Assembly (NCBI GenBank): GCA_030549175.1
Contig: JAUKUA010000002.1
Coordinates: 6,386,001-6,450,000, forward strand
DNA length: 64,000 nucleotides
Direction: 5' to 3'
DNA from: Lasiosphaeris hirsuta
Taxonomy: Eukaryota; Ascomycota; Sordariomycetes; Sordariales; Lasiosphaeriaceae
The notes beneath the pieces are model-generated. The model did no database searches, was not told the DNA's origin, and worked only from the letters and a program-made list of their open reading frames with translations. The translations under genes and the position numbers were made by a program. Numbering within the stretch: the first letter of the stretch is position 1; the number at the start of each line of letters is the position of its first letter. Shown in pieces: positions 54,421 through 64,000 of this stretch.

Positions 54421-55142
54421 CTTTTGTTCGGACACCTTGCCTCGCGACATGCTTAAACTCGCTATGAGTTTGTTTTTGAAGAGTGAGAGGAAATACCGAC
54501 AGAGGGAATAGGTTTCTGCCGAGGCGAGGAGCATAAGAATTGGGAGGGAGTGTACCACATTGGGAGATACACTTTTATCCTTGGGAATCGGGTCCAGGTC
54601 GATCCTGGCGTATCGCTGGTAGGCGATTATTGATCAGACAACAGAGTTGGTGTGTGACTGAAATCTGGATTCTCCTTAAATGCGGGGAAGAAGTGGTATG
54701 CCAACGCTTAACGCCCAATGACCTGGCTGTCGTGGCCCGTGCGTACGCTCTTGGCTCTTACTCCCTGACCTCCTATCAACTTACAGTCTGTGGACGAGCG
54801 GCTGAACGCGTTTGACAGGGGTTGTCCGGCTTTCCGGAAACTTCTGTCACTTTCCCCGTCCATATCCACAGACTCCTACACCACCGTAATCATGGAACCC
54901 TCATCTCAGCGGCTGCTGTCGGCCCGTTCAGTGTACGTAGTACACTTACCTACGAAGGTACTTAACTATGATGTCGAAACCCCGAATAATATGTTTATTT
55001 GCCTTCTCAGTGGAGAACAGGGGTTCGGATGCGGCGTCGTGTCCAGCGGAAATTTGAAATTAGTGAAGGTACAGTTCTATCGACATGGTATCAGCTTTGG
55101 AGGTTAGTTACATCATCTGGTACTTCTCTAGGTATTGGCGAT
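54421..55142. other. No confident gene
   Basis: Overlapping open frames at 54540-54815 and 54790-55107 show no recognisable domain. Confidence 0.4.
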
Positions 55143-55339
55143 TGTAACGAAGTACGGGCTCGGACCACGGGCATTCACTGACCACAGTGGTCCGGGCTAC
55201 GTTAACACATGGCTACTTATTTCCTCCCCCGCGCCTTCGTCAAACCCTCTCCTCTTTTCTTCTTCTCCTTAGCTTTAGATCTTCTAATACAGGCATGATA
55301 GTTGCAGCTTTGACTCCCCAATCGTGCTCCCGCCTGACA
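55143..55339 (+). mobile_element. LTR, family 2
   Basis: Starts TGTAACGAAGTACGGG and ends CCTGACA. It holds 'gggcattcactgaccacagt', 'acttatttcctccc' and 'ccttagctttagatcttcta', matching the minus-oriented copy at 46500-46729. It appears solo. Confidence 0.75.
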
Positions 55340-56172
55340 GTGATGGGTTAACATGACTGACAAACATAATTACCTACCTTTTAGTTCTTATCCCTTAAAC
55401 CTATCCCGAAATCGGAGCCCCGTATCGTAATATCAGCAAGAAGCTCAAAGATTATGAAGCTCGCCTCGCCGCGAAGGTTCAGCATCGGGTGACCGACCAA
55501 CAGGCGATTACTTGGCGTGATAGAGGAGATCCAGCTCTCCACAAATATATACGGCATCTGTGACTAGCTCTGCGGAATGGGCATCCTCTTCTTTGTTGTC
55601 TCACAAAGTCACAATTACTTGATACCTCTCTTCCTGGTTCGCTTTGCCTTTGTAACGCAGTGCCTGTACTAGATAGTTCGACAGAGCGCATACAGTTCGA
55701 ACTTCTAACTAACCCGTAATTGTGACGGTGATTTCTCAGGTGGGAAAGAGAAAACGGTAGTTACGTGGCGAGGGAAAGCCACCGTTACCTGCAGGGGCGC
55801 CGGTGTCCCAAAATTAGGCATAGGTTTCCTTGCAACATACCGCCCCATTTATGGTCACGGCAAGTATAGCCGGGGCAAATTTCGGCTCAGGCGGGCCTCA
55901 GTGCGGCTCACCCCTAGCTCAGGATTTGTGACTAATACGGACTCGGACAGAAAAAATTGTCGGGTAAGACTATAGAGGTAGGTACCCAAGGTACTAAAAC
56001 AGCAAGAAGACGCTAGCAGAAACTTGACTCAAATATTTACATTTTCAGTCTAAGACTGTTGGGGCCCTATAGTCCAAATTACAGGCGATACTGTCGAGTA
56101 GATCCAGAATTTCGCACCTCTCTCAGCAACTTGATCATCCCATATACCCCATCCCAGCTGCCACCACCCCCT
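55340..56172. other. No gene seen
   Basis: No supported coding region. It runs up to the 3' end of the LysM gene. Confidence 0.4.
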
Positions 56173-56507
56173 TTAGAGACAGACGAGCGCCCCGATGGGC
56201 AGATTGTCGCAAATGAGGCCCGGGTTCTTGTTGAGAAACTGCTCCAGCGTCATGCCGTGGCTAGTGGCAATGAGCCAGCAATAGTCGCCGGCCACAACCC
56301 GGTAGCCATTCTGGCATTCCCTCGGGTGGCTGCCCTGACGGACCTCGAGGACCTCCGGAGCAGGCTCGGCGGTGGGAGCGGCGAGGGCCATGTTGAGGAC
56401 TAGCATTGTTATTAGTTCTGGGTGGGAAATTTTCAAGAGGGGAGAACGAGTAGGTTGGATAACATACGGGGCAGGGCAGCCAGGAGGATGGTTGCGAGGG
56501 ATTGCAT
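56173..56507 (-). CDS. Small secreted single-LysM protein, two exons
   Basis: Exons 56507-56468 and 56399-56173 on the minus strand give 88 residues; the 68-bp GT..AG intron contains an aactaataac branch-like site and lies within the signal-peptide codons. Residues 1-21 (MQSLATILLAALPLLNMALAA) are a clear secretion signal. Residues 42-88 form one LysM module: CQNGYRVVAGDYCWLIA, GMTLEQFLNKNPGL, ICDNLPIGALVCL, with four Cys (42, 54, 77, 87) placed as in fungal LysM proteins. Such proteins bind chitin oligomers and may shield hyphae or interact with plants, bacteria or other fungi. The gene is intact although its surroundings are decayed transposons. Confidence 0.88.
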
Positions 56508-59134
56508 GTTGGCAGTTTTTTGGCTTGGGTTGTAGGCTTTGAAGATGCGATGTTGGTCTATGATGATGATGGAGGAAAGGTATCAACTCAAGCTGGAGAA
56601 AGTTGAGCGTTTTATATTGCTCAATCTGTTTCTGTTTTGGAATATCCCGAATTAGTTTCTTCGCTCAATGAATCCTACAAAAGTTTTACGTTGCAAAAGC
56701 GCAGCTGCCTCGGCGAGGCAGAGCAAAGAAATGGCAGCATTGCATATTGAACTACCTCGGCAATATCGGTATAATATCATCCTTCAAGGCGCATTCAGAT
56801 TTGGCTGCGCTGATTGGTAGTTGAAACCCATGCCATTACCAAGCTTATGTTCTCTAGTTGCCAACAAGATTACCACTAAGGACATCACTCCTACCTCAGC
56901 TTAAAGACCTAAAGAACTGCACGTCGGTACTAAAGTGCGTAGTCTGGCTGGCCCAACAGAGGTCTTAGTCTTGGCAGCAGAACCAATTGTGATCCGTAGC
57001 GCGAAAGCCCCTTTCATAGTGGTTGGAATGCAGCCCTCTCAGGGTTGCCGGTCGCCGTCTTACATTCTATCTGAAAGAGAGCCCTGGCGATACGATTTAT
57101 AGCGCGACATACCCCTGGAAATAGAGTGGTACCGGATAAGAATTATCAATTTAAATGTCTGGTTCTAATTTGTGGGAAGGATCAAGGATGAAGGCCCCGG
57201 CACTGGTACCGAGTCTTGCCGAGCACTTAAATTGTCGTAATGTTTCTGCCTACAAGCATCAATTGTGGATGTCTCCACATTGACCAATGGCTCATATTAA
57301 AGAGGCAGGTGTTCGAAATTGGATGGAACCTTCACTCTACAAGCTTAAATTCCATATGAAACCGTCGCATATGGAAATCAGTGCCAAGCCAGGAATAGAT
57401 AGAGCGCTTTTAGGGAGCACTATCTCCCTGGACCTGTCAGGGGTCAAGCTGCGGATATAAGAGCACTTGCCGCGCTGTGGATCGTGCGGAGCAAACTCTC
57501 TCCAATACGACAACATACAAACTATGGTTCTTATAGGTATTATATTCGCAGGGTTCCTAAGTCTCTCAGTTGTCGTTAAATCGTTCATAATGTTCCTTAA
57601 AATCGCTACAGCTGGTTTTTCTATTATTATGACTATATATATACCTTTTGAGATAAGGCTAGCTCGGGTAGTTTCTGCTTTTAATAAATCTCCCAAAATC
57701 TATAGTTCGTAGGGATACTGTTTTACTAGTGCTACTACAGCTGGCGCTTTTACAAGTGGGTTCACACATAACCCTAACTTTATAATGATATATTGGGGCG
57801 CTGAAGGCTAAAGGCGTACAGCGGAAATACTAAAGTACTGAAACTCCGGGATAGAGTAGTTCTGCCCCTTCAGGGCAAAACCCTGCACGATAAATTCATC
57901 CAGGATAGAGTAGAAACTTTCCACACCACTTGCTAGCCACTGCGCTACTACTAAGCTACTAGCGAGCCACATTGGCACCACCCTTATGGTACTGGGCCCA
58001 CAGGTGTTATAGATATAGTAGTCCAGGCTAACAGGAGTAATAGGCCTGCAGATCACGCACTAACGGCCTACTTATGCTATTTAATTATTACCCAAGTCTA
58101 CCTATCCTACACCAGGGGTATTCGACCAGCCCAACGAAAATGGTACACCACCCTTAGCATAATAGTAGAAATATGCGAATATCCATCCAGGAGGGGATAG
58201 TTGAGGAATCACTACTATAATAATTTATCAGTGTCTTCTCGATCTATTCCCATACTTCTCACTTATAGTAAGTATCGAATTACCAATTCACGGTCGTACT
58301 ATATCGTAATCTCGTAGTTAGTTGATAACACACAAAGTCGTCTGAGGGCTCTGTAGTCAACGGTTGCGTCAGTGACAGGAAGGAACGGATTCAGAGGGCA
58401 GTTAGAGCTGAGGAGTATTGCGGCGCTGCCGTGAAGGTGCAATGCCGGCGTTGGTTGGGGGTCGTCAAGGTCCTCGCGCCCTTCTGCACAGGCAGAATCG
58501 GCAGACGGGTCTTGATCTCGCGTCGGCGTTAGGCACGCAGCGAGCTGGTTCACGGGTTGGTCAGGTAGGTCGACTGTTATGGTAGAATTCCTCAACAAGG
58601 GAGACATATCGCAATCCAACGATTCCGCCTTGATGCGGACGCTCGAGGCTTTCTGCCGACGTTGGCGTGTGGTGCAGTCAGGGAAGCGATGTTGACCGCG
58701 CTACTCTGATGTGGCAGGTGACAAGACTTCTTCAAGCTTGACGCTTACAGCGGCCTCACGCGCCGGTCTCCTTGGGGCCGCATAGGTAAGCCAACAAATC
58801 CTATGCTGACCAGCTGTCAAAATGTGTAATACTGAACTCGACCGTTGGTTAGTGCTGAGTGGGGCAAATGCGTATATGAAAATCCTTGGCGCGGCTTATA
58901 CGCGCGTATTCCACGAAGTAATAGCGCCTGTACGCGGGAAATACGCACAATACTGGCAGTTTGGTAGACGGCTGGGTTTCAGCTTCGATACGATCAACAC
59001 CCAGTGTCATGGGATCGGGGGATGGCTAGTGTTTCGTGCTCCAACGCTACAAATTTAGCTCATCCCTCACTCTCTCCTAGTTGCATCCAACAGACAAAAA
59101 TTTGCAACTCTGCCAGAGATTGAAGCAGCTCCGT
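56508..59134. other. Gene-free stretch before the terpene genes
   Basis: Short frames only. One plus-strand frame at 57467-57712 has hydrophobic segments but no family likeness. 57720-58260 is AT-rich, stop-rich and probably transposon-derived. The region from about 58700 is likely the promoter of the terpene synthase. Confidence 0.4.
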
Positions 59135-60489
59135 ATGGCTCCTCTCGCTGAAGGAAGTACCGCTTCCACCGTGCAAACACGCTGCATTGACGACGCAGAT
59201 GCAACCTGCGTCCAAATCCCAGATCTCTTCTCCTCAGTCATGGCCACCCCCCTCCGCGTTAACCCGCACTACTTCCCGACCGTCCGAGAGGAAGGTTACG
59301 AGCGCATCAAGACGTTGATGAAAAAGGACGAGGCGTGGTCCGCAAAGAACGCCAGCGTTGAGCTTGGTTTCCTGTGCTCAACGTGGGCGCCTACTGCGAG
59401 CGCTGATGCCCTCCGGGTGTTGTTCGACTACAACCATTGGGTGTTTCTGTTCGACGACCGTATGCTCTGTCGTGACAAGAGTTATCCCAGGTACAGAAGC
59501 TAACCTAGAGCTGTGTGCAGAGTTCGACGAAGGACATCTAAAGTGTGACGCGGCCGCTGCGCTCGAGGAGACTCGCAAGATGAGTGCCATCATGGAAGGA
59601 TCGCGACGGGTGGTCCAAGAAGACGGTATGAATCCGATTCGGCACCTTTGGCAGACCGTCTGTGACCGCGTCAGGCAGGGCTCTTCTGAAGGCAAGTGAG
59701 ACGCTGCCCCGTGACTCTGACGTTGCAGCTGACCCCAATCGGCTGCAAAGCGGTATACGGACGCTTCAAAGAGCTGCATCAGCACTACTTTGACGGTCTT
59801 CTGCTGCAGGTCGAAGACACGCGGGCTGGACACCCCAGTACCCGCAGCGTGGACGACTACCTCCAGTTTCGGATCCGCACCATCGGCGTCTTCCCTGCGT
59901 TTCCGATCAGCGAGTGCGTCCCCCAGGTCCCTTGGGAGGCAGAGTTCGGTCCCCTAGCTGACGTCTTCAGATACGCAGAGGGCGTCGACATTCCCGCCCA
60001 CGCCTACCGGCACCCCTCCATCCAGGAAATCATGCGCGTCTCCGCCGAGATGGTCATCCTGTATGCAATAACCCCGGCATCCCAAGACCCCAGGATCACC
60101 ATGACTAACGCCTCTCGCTGCTCAGCGTAAACGACATTGCCTCGTTCAAAAAAGACCAGGTGATGGGTGTTGACTTCAACATTATCAATGTGCTACAGCG
60201 AACGGCAGGCGGCATGTCAATCCAACAAGCCCTCGATAGAACCAGCGTGATGCTGGACGATTGCTACCGACGTTGGTACCGTGCGCTAGCAGAGATGCCC
60301 ATCTGGGGCGAGGCAACAGACTACCAAACGCTTCGCTACATTGAAATCTGCAGAGATGTGGCGTTGGGGTGTTTGCATTGGAGGTCAGCACCCGTTCTCC
60401 AACGTCCAAAGCTGTTGCTAAGATACGTGAGCGAACAGCTTCATGACGCCACGCTACCTAGGGGAAGCCCAGGGCCTGGAGGTGCGTAG
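59135..60489 (+). CDS. Class I terpene (sesquiterpene-type) synthase, four exons
   Basis: Predicted to ionise and cyclise a prenyl diphosphate, most likely farnesyl diphosphate, with Mg2+. Exons 59135-59459, 59521-59669, 59729-60060 and 60126-60489 give 389 residues in phase. The aspartate-rich motif DDQFDEG spans the first intron (Asp107, Asp108, Asp111, Glu112), which confirms that splice. RIRTIGVFP holds the pyrophosphate-sensing Arg region, and the NSE motif NDIASFKKD (Asn271, Ser275, Asp279) spans the third junction. NPHYFPTVREEGYERIK is the usual N-terminal block. The second intron (59670-59728) uses GTCAGG and is less certain. Inside the last exon 60384-60422 could be a 39-bp intron; removing it keeps the frame and gives a terminal Arg-Tyr. 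The P450 follows on the same strand 1.05 kb downstream. Confidence 0.9.
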
Positions 60490-61541
60490 AACGAGGCAGC
60501 TGTGGCTGTTGAGCAAGGAGTCGAAGCACCCCGTTGCTGCATTGGATCGGAACCGGAAAGAGATGGCGAGTCTATATGCCGGCATAGCAGTTGCACATCG
60601 ATGCCAAGGATAATAAGAGCGAGTGCCGGGGTCACGCTATGTCCGTATTTCGTCATCCTTTATCCTTGTGTAGCCAGTGACGTTAGCATCCTCGATCCCC
60701 ACTTAGATTATCGTTTCTCAGAGAATTGGGGAGGGGAAGGGGGAACATTCAAATCAATTGACCGAGGCTTCCGCGAACCAATCTGGTGAAACGAATGGCT
60801 TCTGACTAAGATTGCGGGCTGGCGAGGTGGACTCCAACATGATGCAGCTTGACGAGCTGTAGCAAACGGTCGTGGATAGGACCTCCACAGAGCGGGAAAA
60901 CCTAAGCTCCCGCCTTCGTTTACCTTTGTGCGCATCGAAGGACTTAATTGTGGTGGAATAATTTGAAGATCAGCAAGGCTCGGTACTGAGATCCAGAGAG
61001 CTACGGGGCGATCAATGTCAGTCTCGCGCTGGGCATGACTCACAACTGACAGGAAGCCTGTAGCAGCCTCAATGCGACCAGCGTTCGACCCGCACTTGAA
61101 CGAGTACGCTCGCCAAGATTTAACAAAGGTGGGGTCGGCGTATCTGTACCTGTCAGACAGCCCGAATTATCCGGGAATACGCCCTAGAAGAAGGCGTATC
61201 CGTATGTCCAAGACAACCAACCACTGCTTCGTGGTAAGCTAGATCTACTGTGAACGATCAATCCGCGCTATTATCTCTATACGAGGGACCAATGAGGCGC
61301 TCACGAAGGATGAAGGACTCCGGTTAGGCGACATTGGGAATAGATAGTTGCATGGACAGCTCCTTATCCTGGTATAAATGTGCTGAGTCGAACTTGCGTA
61401 GGTACGATATATATGGGCACCTATATATATACCTGTGAATGTCACATGAAATCTTTTCTCCATGGTGTACACATTGAAACAGAAACTCGTCGCGCGCTCC
61501 ATGTTCTCGCCACTCCGAATAAAGAGCCCCACAGCGTTCAA
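60490..61541. other. Intergenic between terpene synthase and P450
   Basis: No gene supported. Likely terminator of the synthase and promoter of the P450; open frames here show no domain. Confidence 0.45.
61373..61379 (+). promoter_or_regulatory. TATA-like box upstream of the P450
   Basis: TATAAAT about 165 bases before the P450 start codon. Position and sequence fit a core promoter, but this is a short motif in a moderately AT-rich stretch. Confidence 0.35.
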
Positions 61542-63521
61542 ATGGATTCTACTTCTTTCCTCCTCCTCCTTTACGACCGATTCCTGCGCCTGGACGTGCC
61601 TCTAGTACTGCTAGGCGTGTTTCTTTTCCGACTTGCTGGATCCAAAGCCTATCGATTATTCATCTATCCTTACTTTGTATCCCCCCTTCGACATCTTCCA
61701 GGGCCAAAGGTGAGTGAGTGGTAGGTAGGCACATGAGACAACCGTATGAAGAAGCTAATTCGGGCGTAGAACCACCACTTCCTCATCGGCCACACGCTCA
61801 ACCAGTTCCGGAGCGGTCATCCCAACGAACCATTTGTCTCGTGGATGCGGAGATGGCCCAAAACGCCCCTAATCCGGTACTTTGACGTCGGGAACGCGGA
61901 TGCCGTCCTCGTCACGAGCCTCGAGGCGCACAAGGAAATCCTCCACGCCAAGGTGTACTCGTTCCAGAAGCCACCATTTTTTGTACGTCTGATTGCCGAT
62001 ATCGTCGGTTTTGGGATTGGGTTTGCCGAGGGCGACGAGCATAAGAAGCAGCGGAGAGCGCTTGCTAGTGGGTACCAGTCCTTCTTTTTATCTTCCCGCT
62101 TTGCAGTGAAATACCCGCAGGAATGCTTACCTAACTCACCAGTCCTCTTCTCGACAAAAAACCTTGAGGGATTCATACCGCTACTCCGTAGCAAAGCGAG
62201 CCACCTCTCTCATCAGCTCGACGATATCATCAGGACGGAAGGAGGCGTGGTTGACAGTCAGTACATCTTGCACACTCAGAGCATCCCCCGACTGGACCCG
62301 TTCCCAAGGCTGACAACCGGTCCCAGTCGTCTCCCTCTACTCCAAGATAACGCTAGACATTATGGGTCAGTTCGCCATCGGAAGGGAGCTAGATGAGCTC
62401 ACCGGCCAGAGCGGCGGCGACAACAGCTTGGCCTCCATGCCGTTCCACGCTTGCTATCGTGAGCTATTCGAGCCTGACGGCGTGGGCCAGTTGCTCATCG
62501 CCATTAACGGCGTATTTCCCATCCGGTGGCTCCCGCTCAAAGCAAACCGACGGTTTAATCAAGCGCATAAGACACTCCGGAGCCAGATACAAGCCGTCAT
62601 CCAAGAAAGGATCCGAGCCCTGGATCCAGACAAAACGGGTGCCGCAACTGCTGCCAGCATAAACCGTGGTAGTGTCCATCATGGCAGCGATGAAAACTCG
62701 AATGAGACTAAAGACTTGTTGAGCTGGATGGTGTCGAGGAAATACTACGCTGATGGTGGCAATAACCACCGTGATCGATGGGGAGAAGATGAGATCCGTG
62801 ATCAGGTCAGTTGGAGAGCACCGATCAACGCCTTTACCCACCATGAGCTGGTATCGAAATCCAGGGCCCACAGCCTCTGACTTGAGATGAATAGATCCTC
62901 ACTTTCCTCGCAGCCGGGCATCAGACTACAGCAGACGCCCTAACATGGGCCACGCAGCTAATGATCCAACACCCCGCCGAAGCACAACGGCTCCGCGCCG
63001 AAGTCGTGGACCTGCTGCGCCGGTGCGGCACCCACCCGCCCAGCTGCCGCGACATTGAGACGCTGCACTATCTGCACAACTTCACGCGCGAGGTGCTCCG
63101 CGTGCAGTGCCCGGGGATCAACGTGGCGCGCGAGGCCATCCACGACGTCGTGGTCCAGGGCGTGCTGATTCCCAAGGGCACCACGGTGCTGATGCAACCG
63201 GCCATCATCCACAAGAACCCGACCATATGGGGTGCCGACTGCGACGAGTTCCGGCCCGACCGCTGGGATAGCCTGACGCCCGGCAGCGAGGCGGCCGATC
63301 CGTGGGCCTTTGCCGCCTTCAGCCACGGGCCCCGCATCTGCATCGGGCGGGCCTTTTCCATGCTCGAGTTTAAAGTCCTCTTGATCGAGCTGGTGTCTCG
63401 TTTCCGCTTTGACGGGCTTGGTAGAAATGGTAGGATGGCGCACGAGATCAAGCTCGTGAACCCAAGTCCCATGCTCAGGCCTGACGGCGGGCTGAAGGTG
63501 AGAGTGGAAAGGGCTATGTGA
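61542..63521 (+). CDS. Cytochrome P450 monooxygenase, five exons
   Basis: Heme-thiolate monooxygenase, likely anchored in the ER by the N-terminal helix (VPLVLLGVFLFRLAG) and oxidising a terpene skeleton given its neighbour. Exons 61542-61709, 61770-62067, 62143-62256, 62327-62805 and 62895-63521 give 561 residues, all in phase with introns of 60-89 bp. Landmarks: proline-rich HLPGP, I-helix FLAAGHQTTA (358-367), ExxR in the K-helix (EVLR, 419-422), FRPDRWD, and the heme loop FSHGPRICIG with Cys502. The intron at 62068-62142 is a multiple of three with no stop, so an unspliced form would also read through; splicing gives the more family-like RALA..FSTKNL junction. No lesions seen. Confidence 0.92.
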
Positions 63522-63561
63522 TTGTCATCCCTCTTGATATAGGTAGAAGCAGGCTTGGGCA

Positions 63562-64000
63562 TCATACTGCCTGCCCGCATTCTCCCAAGAACGAGCGCAG
63601 AGTAGGAAAAGCTTCCACGGACAGCGTGAAAATGCTGCAAATATACTCCTCCCATCCCTCCTTACAACCATCGCACAACTGAACACCCCCAAAACTGCCC
63701 AGTCGCCTGGATGCCGTAGACATCGGGATACACACAATTCTCACAATGCCCTTTCCCACCCTGTGCCCTCTCCCACCCTGCTCCAGCATCTCGGCCAGCC
63801 CAGAAAACAATAGTTCCTCGTTCCTAGTGACGACTGCGGCATACCAATCATCAGCCGTTAATCCATTTGGCCGGGAGAGAGGTGTTGCGAAGGTCTTTTT
63901 TCATTTCGCTGGGATAGTACCACACATCCTTGGGAGTGCTCCCGTTGGGTGTGTGGCGGGTGAAGAGGGCATGATGGTGATTGGGATAGTTGCGAGGGTG
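63562..64000 (-). other. Possible 3' end of a gene running in from the right
   Basis: The minus-strand frame 63850-63562 reads DDWYAAVVTRNEELLFSGL, then AEMLEQGGRG, and stops at 63562. Further right, another frame reads NHHHALFTRHTPNGSTPKDV, then WYYPSEMKKDL. These look protein-like but are in different frames, with a run of A between them. The family is not recognised. It may be a last exon or a relic, convergent with the P450. Confidence 0.3.

Noticed and set aside
56174..56586. 137-codon single-exon version of the LysM gene
   Set aside because: It starts at a non-ATG codon and lacks a signal peptide; splicing 56400-56467 gives a proper secreted protein from ATG 56507.

Overview
The window looks like an accessory, repeat-invaded stretch of a filamentous ascomycete genome (Pezizomycotina, most likely a Sordariomycete). 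The evidence is short GT..AG introns of about 50-90 bp with CTAAC/CTGAC-type branch sites, a Zn2Cys6 transcription factor, HET-domain and DUF7580-type relics, a LysM secreted protein, and AT-rich transposon debris whose broken frames carry TAG/TAA/TGA where CAG/CAA/CGA or TGG is expected. That pattern is the usual mark of repeat-induced point mutation (RIP). I could not run database searches, so family names rest on motifs and general resemblance.

Left part (1-23 kb): intact genes are a BAHD-type acyltransferase (4549-6060), a 2EXR/F-box-like protein (7182-8435), a beta-carbonic anhydrase (11499-12134, minus) and an Old Yellow Enzyme (13817-14944, minus). Between them lie broken genes: a frameshifted F-box gene, a membrane-protein relic, a pisatin-demethylase-like P450 fragment abutting a DUF7580-like relic, a nearly full-length DUF7580 gene with four in-frame stops, an ankyrin scrap, a frameshifted Ofd1/Tpa1-type 2-oxoglutarate dioxygenase, a frameshifted phosphotransferase/kinase-like gene and a HET C-terminal scrap.

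Middle (22-43 kb): LTR fragments, two small hypothetical proteins (23313-23687 and 25881-26486), a 61-residue membrane peptide gene with one intron (27951-28185), a decayed transcription-factor C-terminus, an AT-rich repeat, a HET relic, a kinase-like relic, a clean four-exon extradiol ring-cleavage dioxygenase (34904-36028, minus), an internally deleted P450 relic and an intact five-exon Zn2Cys6 regulator (39759-42294) whose second exon is only 15 nt long.

Right part (43-64 kb): a transposon graveyard containing a chromodomain/LTR retroelement end, a second LTR family, a DUF4097-like gene dead from ten stops, and a HET relic. A small LysM protein (56173-56507, minus) follows, then a co-oriented sesquiterpene-synthase-type cyclase (59135-60489, four exons) and cytochrome P450 (61542-63521, five exons). 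The last two form an apparent terpenoid mini-cluster at the window edge: the cyclase would build a terpene skeleton from a prenyl diphosphate and the P450 would oxidise it. The cluster may continue beyond 64 kb. This pair is the most promising undescribed system here; the product is unknown.
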